A stretch of DNA of 64,000 nt from SAR202 cluster bacterium bin22 (GCA_002238505.1 MPMM01000005.1:62001-126000); one strand, 5' to 3'. Positions 26,382 to 37,262 are shown, counted from the first letter of the stretch. Notes: generated by a model not told the origin, from the sequence alone. Made by a program: numbers and translations.

Positions 26382-27564
26382 ATTCCCCTTCCTTCAACTT
26401 TCAGCTTCACCACCGAGATGGCGGTGCCCGGGCCGGGCAGTTCACCACGTCCCACGGCGCCGTGACCACACCGATATTCATGCCGGTGGCCACCCAGGCT
26501 ACCATCAAGACCCTTACGCCCCACGAGGTTATGGACCTGGGGGCGCAGATTGTGCTGGGCAACGCCTACCACCTTTACCTGAGGCCGGGGGTTGATGCGG
26601 TGGCCAGGTTTGGCGGTCTGCATGAATTCATGCGATGGCCCCGGCCCATACTGACCGACAGCGGCGGCTTTCAGGCCTTCAGCATGGGGGCTTTCCGCAA
26701 GGTGGACGACGACCACATCCGCTTCAGGTCCCACATTGACGGCAGCGAGCATATATTCACTCCGGAACTGGCCATCGCCAACCAGCAGGGACTGGGCGCG
26801 GACATCATTATGTGCCTGGACCAGTGCATTGCCTTTGGCGCCAGCCGCTCGGAAGTGGAACAGGCCATGGACCGCACCCACCGCTGGGCCAGGCTGTGCT
26901 ACGACGCCCATTACCTCAGCCCCGCGCCAGCCTGGGCGGACACCGCGCGGCGGCAGGCGTTGTTCGGCATCGTGCAGGGGGGTGCCTTCGAGGACCTGCG
27001 GCAAAGATCCGCGGATTTTATCGCCTCCATACCCTTTCCGGGATACGCCATTGGAGGGCTGGCCGTGGGCGAGTCCAAGGCCATGATGTACGAAATTACC
27101 CAGCAGGTTACCGAGTTGCTGCCTTCGGACAAGCCCCGCTACCTGATGGGCGTCGGTTCCCCCGAGGACCTGGTGGAAGGGGTGTCCCAGGGGGTGGATA
27201 TGTTCGACTGCGTGCTGCCCACAACGGCGCCCTCTTCACCCGCACCGGCAGGGTAAACATTGCCAACCGCCGATTCGCCGAGCAGGACGCGCCCCTGGAA
27301 GAGGACTGCCAGTGCTATGCCTGCCAGAACTTCACCGCTGCCTATCTCTGGCACCTGTTCAAGGCCAGGGAGGTACTGGGCCTGCGCCTGGCCAGCGTAC
27401 ACAACCTGCACTTCATCCTGCGGCTGATGGAGAACATCCGCCAGGCGATCCTGGACAACCGGTTCGAGGCCTTCCGGCGGGAATTTCACGACACCTACCG
27501 GCCCACCGACGAGGCCACTCGTCAGCGGCAGAAGGAGCGGTGGCTGGCGGCCAGGGGCGCGTAG
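26378..27564 (+). pseudogene. tgt: tRNA-guanine transglycosylase, broken by a frameshifting deletion
   Basis: Tgt swaps guanine 34 for a queuine precursor in GUN tRNAs. The first frame (26378-27256) carries TDSGGFQ (93-99), IVQGG, RYLMGVG and the nucleophile segment FDCVLPT. The rest of the protein continues in another frame from about 27221 (NGALFT, then the zinc motif CQCYACQNF and YLWHL) to 27564. Family members read LPTRxxRNGALFT; here only two bases separate CCC from AAC GGC, so about 13 nt, covering the two conserved Arg residues, are missing. The first frame then runs into TAA at 27254. This is a real pseudogene or an assembly error. It overlaps the TauE-type gene. Confidence 0.88.
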
Positions 27565-27724
27565 CTTCCGGTCCATGAATTCACGGGTTTGCCACCGGAT
27601 ATGGGACGGCTTACGGCCCCAATTCTTGAATTCAAGCACAAGTGAAACATCAGACAACTTCCCTGCGCCAGAGACAATCATCAATGAACATTCGTATTCA
27701 TTTGTGGATAAACAGGAGACAGCA

Positions 27725-28264
27725 ATGATCCGCAGTTACCGTGGCATGACCCCCAGCATTCACCCCACCGCCTGGGTTAGCGAGGCCGCCTATGTGGTGG
27801 GCGACGTGGAAATCGGCGCCCACTCCAGCGTCTGGCCCGGCACCGTGATTCGGGCCGATACCATCAAGATTACGATTGGCGAACACGTGAATATCCAGGA
27901 CAACTGTGTCCTTCACGCCGACAGCGACGCCACTTACGAGGACTACGTTACCCTGGGCCACGGCGTCATCAGCCACGCCAAGCACATCAAGACGCACTGC
28001 CTCATTGGCAACGGGGCAACCCTGAACGATGGCGTAATCCTGGGGGAAAACTCGGTCATCGCCAGCGGTTCGGTGGTGCTGGAACGGCAGGAATTCGGCC
28101 CCAACTCCTTTGTCCTGGGAGTTCCGGCCTCGGCCCGGGAGGCTCCCACCAACGAACGTCACCACGCCATGATTCGCCGCACCGCGGAAAGCTACGCCCG
28201 CAAGGCCCAATTGTTCAAGGAAGAAGGCCTGGGCGGCACCGACATAGACGGCGAAGAGGCCTGA
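27725..28264 (+). CDS. Gamma carbonic anhydrase family protein
   Basis: A 179-residue left-handed beta-helix protein with hexapeptide repeats (for example VGDVEIGAHSSVWPG). Three His ligands fit the gamma-class metal site: His64 (VLHAD), His79 (LGHG) and His84 (SHA). The family catalyses reversible CO2 hydration, although many members lack shown activity. ATG 27725 has AGGAGA six bases upstream; the frame is open for 50 more codons of unrelated sequence. C-terminal residues 140-179 form the usual capping helix. The gene stands alone. Confidence 0.92.
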   Translation: MIRSYRGMTPSIHPTAWVSEAAYVVGDVEIGAHSSVWPGTVIRADTIKITIGEHVNIQDNCVLHADSDATYEDYVTLGHGVISHAKHIKTHCLIGNGATLNDGVILGENSVIASGSVVLERQEFGPNSFVLGVPASAREAPTNERHHAMIRRTAESYARKAQLFKEEGLGGTDIDGEEA

Positions 28265-28342
28265 CATTCGCCCTTTTCGGCCCGCGCATTGTTTCAGGGC
28301 CAGGAGTGGGCCTGTTACCGAGTACAGAACGGGCCCACCATA

Positions 28343-28372
28343 CGTTCGTCCTGAACCTGTCGAAGGACTCTC
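28343..28372 (-). repeat. Dispersed repeat of the CTTCGACAGG family
   Basis: ACGTTCGTCCTGAACCTGTCGAAGGACTC; its reverse complement has the same CCTTCGACAGGxTCAGG core as the direct repeats at 7083 and 8610. It lies in the 177-base gap before the nitronate monooxygenase gene. Confidence 0.6.
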
Positions 28373-28441
28373 GCATCCCCGGCGCCTGCTTTACACGGTT
28401 CCTGAACCACCAACCACCAATCATTCAACAGGTGATTTCCC

Positions 28442-29416
28442 ATGCCCAAAACCCGGTTTACCGACCTCCTGAACCTGGCATACCCCGTAATGTCCGCCCC
28501 CATGAGCAACCATAGCGGAGGCCAACTGGCCGCTGCCGTCTCGAAGGCTGGCGGCCTGGGCACCTTCGGCGGCACCAATGACTTGGGCGCTGCCTGGTTG
28601 CGGGAACAACTGGCATACATTCGGTCGGAAACTGACCGGCCCTTTGGCGTAGGCTTCATCACCCAGCTAATGGACCTAGACCCCACCAACTTTGAAATCG
28701 CCCTGGAGGAAGAAGTCCCGGTGATCATCTTCTCCTTCGCCGACCCGCAGCCCTGGCTGGGTCGGGCCAAATCCGCCGGGGCTGTTACCATCTGCCAAGT
28801 GCAGTCGCTGGAACTGGCAGAGATGGCAGTGGACGCCGGGGCAGATATGCTGCTGGCCCAGGGCAACGAAGCCGGCGGCCATACCGGCAGCATGAATCTG
28901 CTGCCCCTGCTGGTGGACCTGGTTGAACGCTATCCCGATGTTCCCGTACTGGCCGCCGGGGGCATAACTACCGGCCGGGCCCTGGCGGCGATACTGGCCG
29001 CCGGCGCCCAGGGCGCTTCCCTGGGTACGGCGCTGCTGCCTACCCCCGAAGCGGTGGAGGTACCAGACTCCTTCAAGCAACGGATTGTGTTGTCCGACGG
29101 GCAGGACACCACGTTTACCCGCCTTTACGACCTGCTGGGCACCCGCCCCTGGCCGGAAGGCATAGCCGGACGGGTTTACACCAACCGCCTGGTGAGGGAA
29201 TGGGACGGGAGAGACGCGGAGATCCTGGCCCAGCGGGAGGAGCTGGCCTCGGACGTAGCTGCCGGCCGCGCCCGTCAGGACCCGGAAGTGTCTTCAGTCT
29301 ATATGGGACAGGGAGCGGGACACATAAACGCCATCCGTCCGGCGGCGGAAGTGGTGCGGGAAATCTGCGAGGGGGCGGATGGGATTCTGCGATGGCTTGC
29401 GGCTGAAATTCAGTAG
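28442..29416 (+). CDS. Nitronate monooxygenase/2-nitropropane dioxygenase-like protein
   Basis: A 324-residue FMN-binding TIM barrel of the nitronate monooxygenase group. Characteristic segments are YPVMSAPMSNHSGGQLAAAV, QGNEAGGHTGS (with the catalytic-region His) and VPVLAAGGITTGRALAAIL followed by GAQGASLGTAL. The enzymes oxidise alkyl nitronates with FMN and oxygen; close homologues also include enoyl reductase-like proteins, so the reaction is not certain. AGGTGA is upstream of the ATG. The gene is monocistronic. Confidence 0.9.
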   Translation: MPKTRFTDLLNLAYPVMSAPMSNHSGGQLAAAVSKAGGLGTFGGTNDLGAAWLREQLAYIRSETDRPFGVGFITQLMDLDPTNFEIALEEEVPVIIFSFADPQPWLGRAKSAGAVTICQVQSLELAEMAVDAGADMLLAQGNEAGGHTGSMNLLPLLVDLVERYPDVPVLAAGGITTGRALAAILAAGAQGASLGTALLPTPEAVEVPDSFKQRIVLSDGQDTTFTRLYDLLGTRPWPEGIAGRVYTNRLVREWDGRDAEILAQREELASDVAAGRARQDPEVSSVYMGQGAGHINAIRPAAEVVREICEGADGILRWLAAEIQ

Positions 29417-29564
29417 CGCCGCCTGGCAACGATGGGTATGCCGGAAATGCCCTGGCGGTGGGCCTTTGGGCAGGCAGGGGAAGGACTGGCTAACCGCACT
29501 CCGATCCAAGGCAGCCGAGGTAGAGGCGGCGCCAGCTTCGGTACAGGAAAAGAACAGCTCTAAA

Positions 29565-29588
29565 TGCCGGCTTTCGCCGGTATGACGG
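29565..29588. repeat. Short dispersed palindrome
   Basis: GCCGGCTTTCGCCGGTATGACGG, a copy of the end of the ~98-bp repeat seen at 2964-3061 and elsewhere. It lies just after the monooxygenase gene and before the end of rel, and could fold in RNA from either strand. Confidence 0.6.
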
Positions 29589-29624
29589 AAAGGGCGCCCC
29601 GCAATCAGGCCGAAATGAGAGTTT

Positions 29625-31889
29625 CTAAACCTGCGCTGGCATTGCGCTGCCGGCCCGGGTAACAGAGGTTACGCTCTTTACCCCTTCCAGCTTGGCGAAC
29701 AGCTTGCCAAGCTGCTCCATTCCCGTGGTGTGGAGAGTCAACTCCATTATAACCGTGCCGTCCGAACGTTCCTGGGTAACCACCGAGGCGATGTTCACCC
29801 GTTCCTCCGACACCCGCACCGTAACATCCCGCAGCAGACCCACCCGGTCGTAAGCATCGATACAGACACGTACCGGGTACAGTTCCTTGGCCTCGCCCCA
29901 CGATACGGGGACGATGCGCTCGGGCTCGTCCTCGTTCAGCAGGCTCTTGCAGTCATACTTGTGCACCGTCACGCCCCGGGCGCGGGTTACAAAGCCGGAG
30001 ATTTCGTCGCCGGGGATGGGATTACAGCACTGAGCCATGCGGGTGAGCAGGTCGCCCACGCCCAGGACCGATATGCCGGAACTGGGGCTGGACAAGGGCA
30101 GGTTGGGCCGGGGCTGGGGAAACTCCGGTTCCGGACGTACTGCCTGCGACAGCCGGTGGGCCAGTTGACCATCGGTAAGGCCACCGGAACCCAGGTTCAG
30201 CAGAAGGTCGTCCATGGCTTCGAAACGGACCAGGCTGAGAATCTCGGCTTCGTCCAGGTTCAGGTTCAGGCGGCGCATCTCCTTGCGCAGCTTGTCCTTG
30301 CCGCGCTCGATGTTGCTTCCCCTGGCCTGGTGGTTAAACCACTGACGCACTTTCTGGCGGGCGCTGGCCGATTTTACGTACCCCAGGTTGGGGTTGAGCC
30401 AGTCGGGGCTGGGGCCACGGTTGGACTTGGTCGTCATGATTTCGACGGTGTCGCCGTTCTGCAGCGGGGTATCCAGGCCGACCAGCCGGCCGTTCACCTT
30501 GCCGCCCATGCAGTGGTGACCCAGCTCGGTGTGAATCTTGTAGGCAAAGTCCACCGGCGTAGAGCCCGCGCCCATCTCCACGATGTCGCCCTTGGGGGTG
30601 TAAACAAACACCTGGTCGCGGAAGATGTCCTGCTTCACCGACTCGATGAAGTCCTCGGTTTCCGCAGCTTCCCGTTGCCATTCCAGCAACTGGCGCATCC
30701 AGGTCATCTTTTCTTCGAACTTCAGGTCCCTGGCCCGCCCTTCCTTGTACCGCCAGTGGGCGGCCACGCCGTACTCGGCCACCTGGTGCATTTCCGTGGT
30801 CTTGATTTGAACTTCCAGGGGCTGCCCTCCCTGGCAGATAACGGTGGTGTGGAGGGCCTGGTACATGTTTTCCTTGGGAGTGGCCACGTAGTCATCGAAC
30901 TGCCCGGGAATGGGACTCCAGACCTGGTGGACCAGTCCCAGGGCCCGATAGCAGTCACTTTCCGATTCAACGACAATGCGGATGGCGTACAGGTCCAGGA
31001 TGTCGCGGAGTTCGTTGCCCTGGGCGGCATACTTCTGCATCTTGTTGTAAATGCTGTAGATGCCCTTGGGCCGGCCATATACGTCGGCTTCCAGGTCGGC
31101 GCCGTTCAGCACCTCTCGAAGGCGCTGGCAGACCTGCTCCACATACTCTTCCCGCTCGGCGCGGCGGACGGCCAGCATCTTTGAAATCTCCCGATACCGG
31201 TCCTCGTTCAGGTGGCGGAATGCCAGGTCGTCCAGTTGCCACTTAATTTCCCAGATGCCCAGGCGGTGGGCCAGCGGCGAGTAAATATCCAGCGTTTCCT
31301 GGGCAATGGCCTTGCGCTTGGCGGAAGGCAGAGCGTCCAGGGTTTTCATGTTGTGGAGGCGGTCGGCCAGCTTGATCAGCACCACGCGGATGTCTTCCGC
31401 CATGGCCACCAGCATCTTGCGCAGGCTTTCCGCGTATAGCCTGTCGGGGTCATCCGAGGACAGGAGGAGAGCGGTGTCCGACCCGGGCATGCGGTAATCC
31501 ATGCGGGTCAGCTTGGTAACCCCGTCCACCAGCTTGGCAACTTCAGGGTCGAAGGACTTGCTGATATCGTCGTAAGTAACCCCGCAGTCCTCCATGACGT
31601 CGTGTAGGAGGGCGGCACAGATGGTATCGCAGTCCAGGTTCAGGTCAGCAAGAAAGGAAGCAGCCTGCAGCGGGTGAATGATGTAGGGTTCACCGGACTT
31701 GCGCAGTTGCCCGTCGTGGCATTCCTCGGCATACAGGTAGGCGCGTTCTACCTCTTTTACCGCATCTTTAGGCAGATACCGGGAAACTTTGTCAAGGAGG
31801 ACGTTGGCCTCCTTTACCTCTACCCCATGTTCCATATCCCTGTTTATCACTTCCCTGGATGATAATACTTGCCGCAAGCCAAAGTCCAT
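29625..31889 (-). CDS. rel: Bifunctional (p)ppGpp synthetase/hydrolase
   Basis: A full-length RelA/SpoT homologue of 754 residues. Order of domains: HD hydrolase (His58, His72, His96-Asp97 in ALLHDVMED), synthetase (GRPKGIYSIYNKM, DILDLYAIRIVV, YQALHTTVI), TGS (VFVYTPKGDIVEMGAGSTPVDFAY), a helical and zinc-finger-type middle region with CCNPIPGD, and a C-terminal ACT domain (PVRVCIDAYDRVGLLRDVT). Both activities look intact. It makes and degrades the stringent alarmone during starvation. The start is uncertain: ATG 31889 lacks a clear ribosome site and ATG 31835 is an alternative. Confidence 0.96.
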   Translation of the reverse strand: MDFGLRQVLSSREVINRDMEHGVEVKEANVLLDKVSRYLPKDAVKEVERAYLYAEECHDGQLRKSGEPYIIHPLQAASFLADLNLDCDTICAALLHDVMEDCGVTYDDISKSFDPEVAKLVDGVTKLTRMDYRMPGSDTALLLSSDDPDRLYAESLRKMLVAMAEDIRVVLIKLADRLHNMKTLDALPSAKRKAIAQETLDIYSPLAHRLGIWEIKWQLDDLAFRHLNEDRYREISKMLAVRRAEREEYVEQVCQRLREVLNGADLEADVYGRPKGIYSIYNKMQKYAAQGNELRDILDLYAIRIVVESESDCYRALGLVHQVWSPIPGQFDDYVATPKENMYQALHTTVICQGGQPLEVQIKTTEMHQVAEYGVAAHWRYKEGRARDLKFEEKMTWMRQLLEWQREAAETEDFIESVKQDIFRDQVFVYTPKGDIVEMGAGSTPVDFAYKIHTELGHHCMGGKVNGRLVGLDTPLQNGDTVEIMTTKSNRGPSPDWLNPNLGYVKSASARQKVRQWFNHQARGSNIERGKDKLRKEMRRLNLNLDEAEILSLVRFEAMDDLLLNLGSGGLTDGQLAHRLSQAVRPEPEFPQPRPNLPLSSPSSGISVLGVGDLLTRMAQCCNPIPGDEISGFVTRARGVTVHKYDCKSLLNEDEPERIVPVSWGEAKELYPVRVCIDAYDRVGLLRDVTVRVSEERVNIASVVTQERSDGTVIMELTLHTTGMEQLGKLFAKLEGVKSVTSVTRAGSAMPAQV

Positions 31890-32065
31890 ACCATTTGCTG
31901 CGACACTTTGCCGGATTTTACCAATTGGTCAAATTTCGGGGCCCGCCATGGCCTTTCCCCCAGGTGGCGGTGGTGTTCGTGGTGGCGGTTCGCGAATCGC
32001 CTTTGTTCCGGGTCCCGTTTGCTGTCCCGCCATCAAAGCGCCTGAGTCGGAACGCTGACGGCCCG

Positions 32066-32515
32066 CTATCCGGTTGGCTGTCCGGCCTGACCAGGCTGGT
32101 CAAAGCCGGACCGAAAAGGCTTGATGTCCAGTACCGGTGAACCGTCCTGGGCGTCCAGGCCCGTGACGTTGATTACATTATCCTCCACCGATACTATTTC
32201 GGCCACCGTAGCTGCAATGGCGTTGGGCCGGTACTGGCTGCGGGTGGCAAACACGCCCCGGAGAGGATTAGCGGGGTTGTGGCCGGGGTGCAGCTGAAGC
32301 TCATATTCCGTGGCCCGATGCAGGTTGAACAGGACCAGGATGTAGGTTTCATTTTCCAGCCCCATCAATCCCGGGGCCATTTCGGGCCTCAAGACAATAC
32401 GCGAGGGCCGCTTCCGCATTTCATCGGAGGAAGCGTAGCCGTCAAACTCGCTCTCCACAACGCCAATGGGGGTGAATGTTACCGCTGTATCCTTTTCATT
32501 GTCGGTTCTCGCCAA
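32066..32515 (-). CDS. TrmO/TsaA-like tRNA methyltransferase domain protein
   Basis: A 149-residue protein of the UPF0066 (TsaA) family; its E. coli member TrmO methylates N6-threonylcarbamoyladenosine at tRNA position 37. Family features are FTPIGVVES near the start, the RGVFATRSQYRPNAIA motif and DGSPVLDIKPF. Many single-domain members from non-enterobacteria are uncharacterised, so the RNA substrate is inferred. The start appears to be TTG at 32515; the family-like sequence begins about 13 codons later. It is separated from neighbours and likely monocistronic. Confidence 0.82.
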   Translation of the reverse strand: MARTDNEKDTAVTFTPIGVVESEFDGYASSDEMRKRPSRIVLRPEMAPGLMGLENETYILVLFNLHRATEYELQLHPGHNPANPLRGVFATRSQYRPNAIAATVAEIVSVEDNVINVTGLDAQDGSPVLDIKPFRSGFDQPGQAGQPTG

Positions 32516-32602
32516 GTCAATTCACCAGCTAGCTGAGAATTTGGGAGCCGCAAATAGGGAACATTCGTGCTCACTCTGGGGCCAGAGGGTTGCCAGCCGC
32601 AC

Positions 32603-33472
32603 CTAAACCCCCGCCGACACCGGGACCAGCGATGCCAGCCAGTCCAGCACCGTGGCCGAGGCCTTATCCATGCTGTTAAGCAGGGAGTGGTTGCCGCCGG
32701 GGATGATTACGTACTCGGCCCGGGGGCTGTTTACCGCGGCCGTCACCATATCCTGGGGGCAGTCCCTCAGCCGCGTGTGGGTCTCCTGCTCGCCTCCCAT
32801 AACCAGCATGGGGACCGAAATCCTGGGAGACAGGGCAACCAGGTTGTACCGCTCGGCTGGGCCGTGCTTGTCCAGGTAGGAAGCGGCGCTGAACATCTGG
32901 GGGATGGGGAAGCGGAGTTCCATCAGTTCCAGGGCCCGGTCCTCCGCCTCCATTTGGTCGGCGCGTTCTATGATGCTCTGAAACTCCTCGGCGTTCTCCG
33001 ACTGCATATAGTAGGAATAAGAGAGGCGCACCGGCGATATGGGAATGACGGTAACAATCCGTTCGTCATCCTCGGTGGCGGCGTAGTATCCCACCTTCAC
33101 CGCTCCCATGCTGTGCCCCAGCAGCCCAATGCTGCGGTAGCCCTTTCCCCACAGGTAATCAACCCCGGCGACCAGGTCGTGACGGCTGTTGTCCAGTATT
33201 TCCAGGGCGTTGCCGTAGTACTCCCCCGAACCCTGGGGTGACCAAACCGTGTCGTGCCCCTTGGTATTGATGGCCAGGCACGCGTAACCCTGGTTGCGCA
33301 GATCTTCCGCCATGGCCTTCGTGGCCGTCCGGTAGAAATTGCCTCCAGAACCGTGAATCAGCAACATGGCGTCCACCGGACCCTTGGGTGTAACACCGGC
33401 GGCCGGTTCAAAAAAGGCGGCATCCAGGCTCATTCCGTCCCGGCTGTCAATGGTAATCAGGTCAACTATCAT
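32603..33472 (-). CDS. Alpha/beta hydrolase
   Basis: A 289-residue alpha/beta hydrolase of the serine aminopeptidase/dienelactone-hydrolase-like type. The oxyanion segment LLIHGSGGNF is at 38-47, the nucleophile Ser121 in LGHSMGA, and the catalytic His in IPGGNHSLL near the end. A late insertion with SYSYYMQSENAEEF is unrecognised. I chose ATG 33472 (MIVDLITID), which has AGGAGG upstream. No signal peptide. The substrate is unknown. Confidence 0.88.
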   Translation of the reverse strand: MIVDLITIDSRDGMSLDAAFFEPAAGVTPKGPVDAMLLIHGSGGNFYRTATKAMAEDLRNQGYACLAINTKGHDTVWSPQGSGEYYGNALEILDNSRHDLVAGVDYLWGKGYRSIGLLGHSMGAVKVGYYAATEDDERIVTVIPISPVRLSYSYYMQSENAEEFQSIIERADQMEAEDRALELMELRFPIPQMFSAASYLDKHGPAERYNLVALSPRISVPMLVMGGEQETHTRLRDCPQDMVTAAVNSPRAEYVIIPGGNHSLLNSMDKASATVLDWLASLVPVSAGV

Positions 33473-33523
33473 GGAGAGAGTCCTCCTAAACACTGTTGAG
33501 GGCGGGGTAGTGCGGATTACTAA

Positions 33524-33567
33524 CTGCCCTACAAAACCCCCAAGTCTTTGGGGTTATTGTAGGGCAG
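33524..33567. terminator. Strong inverted repeat
   Basis: Outer stem CTGCCCTACAA (33524-33534) with TTGTAGGGCAG (33557-33567) and an inner stem of four C:G pairs around AAGTCTTT. It lies upstream of the hydrolase gene and downstream of the minus-strand gene ending at 33865, and would terminate transcription from the purA side. Confidence 0.65.
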
Positions 33568-33729
33568 GGGTAGTTAAGAAGCAATGAAATTCGGGTACAG
33601 GCGGTCCCTGCAGGACTGTCTCAACCCGGGTACGAGTTGAGCAGAAAAGGCAGCATTGGGAAAGTGTGAAAGCGGAGAGGAGGGACTAGTGAAGCAACAG
33701 GTTTGAAATGATGGATTGGGGACTTACCG

Positions 33730-33824
33730 TCGTTCCGGCGCAGGCCGGAATCAAGGGCCTTTCCTGTACCTTGCGGTTAACCGGTAGCAACCTTTCTGGA
33801 TTCCGGCTCAGGGCCGGAATGACG
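33730..33824 (-). repeat. ~95-bp dispersed repeat bounded by imperfect palindromes
   Basis: Begins CGTTCCGGCGCAGGCCGGAATC and ends GGATTCCGGCTCAGGGCCGG then AATGACG. Same architecture as 37050-37147 and, reversed, as the copies within 2925-3456. Together with the hairpin at 33524 this is all I can see in 33473-33864. Confidence 0.7.
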
Positions 33825-33864
33825 TTACATCCTTGCCACTCGTCAATACAATGCGGTTGAACTA

Positions 33865-34083
33865 CTAGTCCAGCAGCGGCAGTCGTCCCCAGACTATGGA
33901 GTCGGGGTCGCTGGAGGCGCCCTGTTCGCGGGCCAGGTCTCGTACCTGGAGGAGGGTGGCGTTTACCTCATTGGTAAGCAAAACCCAGTCCGGCTCCTCC
34001 GGAAACCAGTAGGGGGAGTTAATGCGGACCACCTTGCCCTCGGCGGCATTCAGGTATATTCCGAACTTGGACAGGTGCTGCAT
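33865..34083 (-). CDS. Short hypothetical protein
   Basis: A 72-residue protein from ATG 34083; the frame continues open upstream to an ATG at 34140, giving 91. I do not recognise it. The sequence is ordered-looking, with alternating hydrophobic residues (KFGIYLNAAEGKVVRINSPYWFPEEPDWVLLTNEVNA split over two strands) and no membrane segment. It lies 31 to 89 bases after the stop of purA on the same strand, so it is probably in the purA transcript. No ribosome site is clear for either start. Confidence 0.55.
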   Translation of the reverse strand: MQHLSKFGIYLNAAEGKVVRINSPYWFPEEPDWVLLTNEVNATLLQVRDLAREQGASSDPDSIVWGRLPLLD

Positions 34084-34171
34084 GGTTATGATCTTGTCCT
34101 CTTCCCTGCCCTTGTGCCAAACCAGGGGAAGGCCTGGCATCCCTGCAGAGGTATGACGTCCCTTTGCCGGG

Positions 34172-35509
<1,338 letters not shown>

Positions 35510-35519
35510 GCCGCAGGGC

Positions 35520-35548
35520 AGTATATCAAAAAGGGGTGTTATTGGAAA
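35520..35548 (-). promoter_or_regulatory. Promoter candidate for purA
   Basis: On the minus strand TTTCCA, a 17-base spacer, then TATACT. Transcription would start near 35513, just before the leader stem-loop, leaving a ~55-base leader. The -35 is weak. Confidence 0.4.
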
Positions 35549-35650
35549 GAGCAACAATGGGGCGGGGCTAGTATTCCATATCATGAGGTAAGGGAACGGC
35601 CAGCCCCGGGGCAGGCCTGGGTGTCCGCCCCGGCCCCAACCGTGTTTCGT

Positions 35651-35656
35651 TATAAT
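35651..35656 (+). promoter_or_regulatory. Promoter -10 candidate for the acetamidase-type gene
   Basis: Perfect TATAAT with start of transcription expected near 35663, about 32 bases before the ATG at 35695. No recognisable -35 at the usual distance. Confidence 0.4.
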
Positions 35657-35694
35657 ACGGCCGTCCCCGAATTTTGCGATTCAGGAGGAGGGCC

Positions 35695-36801
35695 ATGAAG
35701 ACCATCGAACTGGACTACACCCGCCAGTGCGCCGACGAACCGGACAAAGGACATAACCGGTGGCACCCCGACATTCCCCCCGCCGTCGCCGCTGATCCCG
35801 GGGAGGAAGTGGTCATGCAGACCCGCAACGCCTTCGATATGCAGATTACTCCATCCACCCAGGCGCCCGACCTGCTGAATGCCGACCTCAACCTGGTCCA
35901 TCCCCTGACGGGACCGGTGTACGTTAACGGCGCGGAGCCTGGCGACCTGCTGCAGGTGAACATCCTGAACATTGAACCGGCAAGCTGGGGGTTCACCACC
36001 ATCCTGCCCGGCTTCGGTTTCCTGCGCGACGTGTACACCGAACCCTTCATCGTTCACTGGGAGATGCGGGACGGCTTCGCCCAGTCGGAGCAACTGCCCG
36101 GGGTTCGGATTCCCGAGGCCTCATTCATGGGCACCATCGGTGTCGCGCCCTCCAGGGCCCTGCGCCAGGAGATGCTGTTGCGGGAAGACGAGCTGCTCCG
36201 GCGCGGCGGAATGGTGGTGGGACCAACCCCGGCGGGGGCGGTCCCGGCCAATGAGCCCTTCGCCTCCGAGGGACTGCGGACCATCCCGCCCCGGGAGAAC
36301 GGCGGCAACGTGGACATCAAGCAGCTTACCGGCGGCACCCGCCTGTTCCTGCCCGTCTTCACCGAAGGTGCGCTCTTTTCCGCCGGTGACGCCCACTACG
36401 CCCAGGGCGACTCCGAGTGCTGCGGTACGGCTGTGGAGATGGACTGCACCCTGCACGTCAGCTTTGAGGTCCGAAAGGGCGAATCCGCCAGCCGGGGTAT
36501 TAACTTCCCCTACTTCGAGCGGGACGACTACTTCACCACGCCAGAAATGGCCGCGCCCCGCCGCTTCCTGGCCTCCACCGGAATGTGCATCGCCAACGGC
36601 TCCAACGAGTCCGAGCACGCAACCCTGGCCTCACGACAGGCCCTGCTGAACATGATCCACCTGCTGATGGAACGGGGCTGGTCCCGCGAGCAGGCCTACT
36701 GCATCTGCAGCGTGGCCGTGGACCTCAAGGTGAGCGAAGTGGTGGACGTGCCCAACTTTGTCGTGTCCGCCTTCCTGCCCCTGGACATCTTTGCGGACTG
36801 A
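35695..36801 (+). CDS. Acetamidase/formamidase family protein
   Basis: A 368-residue FmdA/AmdA family protein, which hydrolyses short amides to ammonia and carboxylic acid. Family stretches are GPVYVNGAEPGDLLQVNIL (about residues 75-93), EASFMGTIGVAPS, and FSAGDAHYAQGDSECCGTAVEM, which holds conserved acidic and His residues. The start ATG 35695 has AGGAGG six bases upstream. It is transcribed alone and could supply nitrogen from amides. The native amide is unknown. Confidence 0.92.
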   Translation: MKTIELDYTRQCADEPDKGHNRWHPDIPPAVAADPGEEVVMQTRNAFDMQITPSTQAPDLLNADLNLVHPLTGPVYVNGAEPGDLLQVNILNIEPASWGFTTILPGFGFLRDVYTEPFIVHWEMRDGFAQSEQLPGVRIPEASFMGTIGVAPSRALRQEMLLREDELLRRGGMVVGPTPAGAVPANEPFASEGLRTIPPRENGGNVDIKQLTGGTRLFLPVFTEGALFSAGDAHYAQGDSECCGTAVEMDCTLHVSFEVRKGESASRGINFPYFERDDYFTTPEMAAPRRFLASTGMCIANGSNESEHATLASRQALLNMIHLLMERGWSREQAYCICSVAVDLKVSEVVDVPNFVVSAFLPLDIFAD

Positions 36802-37049
36802 GGCGCAATTCCGGCCGGTTGGGTTTCCCCCTTCCGGCGCGTCAACCGTTGACTGAACATAGACACCTGATGGCAGGGGCAGGGCAATCGCGTTCTAACT
36901 TGTTCGCTAATTGCACAGGACCCTGTAGCAAGAATGAATGTCGCCCTGAGCCTGCCCAAGGGCCTGAAAACCTTCCTGACATTCGGTTGTGGGTTCGAAA
37001 GCTGGCTCTAGTACTGCAACAGCATTGCAATTAGGGGTTGGGGTTTAAC

Positions 37050-37262
37050 CGTCTTTCCGGCGAAAGCCGGAATCCGGAGCCCCCTCTTGTGTCATGCGGT
37101 TGACCTTTCACAACCTTCCTGGATTCCGGCTCAAGGCCGGAATGACGATGGGGATGGGGTTTAACCGTCTTTCCGGCGAAAGCCGGAATCCAGAGCCCCT
37201 CTTGTGTCATGCGGTTGACCTTTCGCAACCTGCCTGGATTCCGGCTCAAGGCCGGAACGACG
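37050..37262 (+). repeat. Two copies of the ~98-bp palindrome-bounded repeat
   Basis: Copies at 37050-37147 and 37166-37262 each start CGTCTTTCCGGCGAAAGCCGG and end with TTCCGGCTCAAGGCCGGAA. They are inverted relative to the three copies at 2925-3456. A further common string, TTAGATTCTTCGACTCCGC, is at about 37316. No gene is seen in 36802-37408. Confidence 0.85.

Noticed and set aside
27220-27256. Programmed frameshift in tgt
   Set aside because: No slippery sequence is present, and conserved codons (for the TRxxR part) are missing rather than just out of frame.
29730-31184. A 484-codon open frame on the plus strand
   Set aside because: It is antisense to rel, whose domains are complete; the open frame reflects high GC content.
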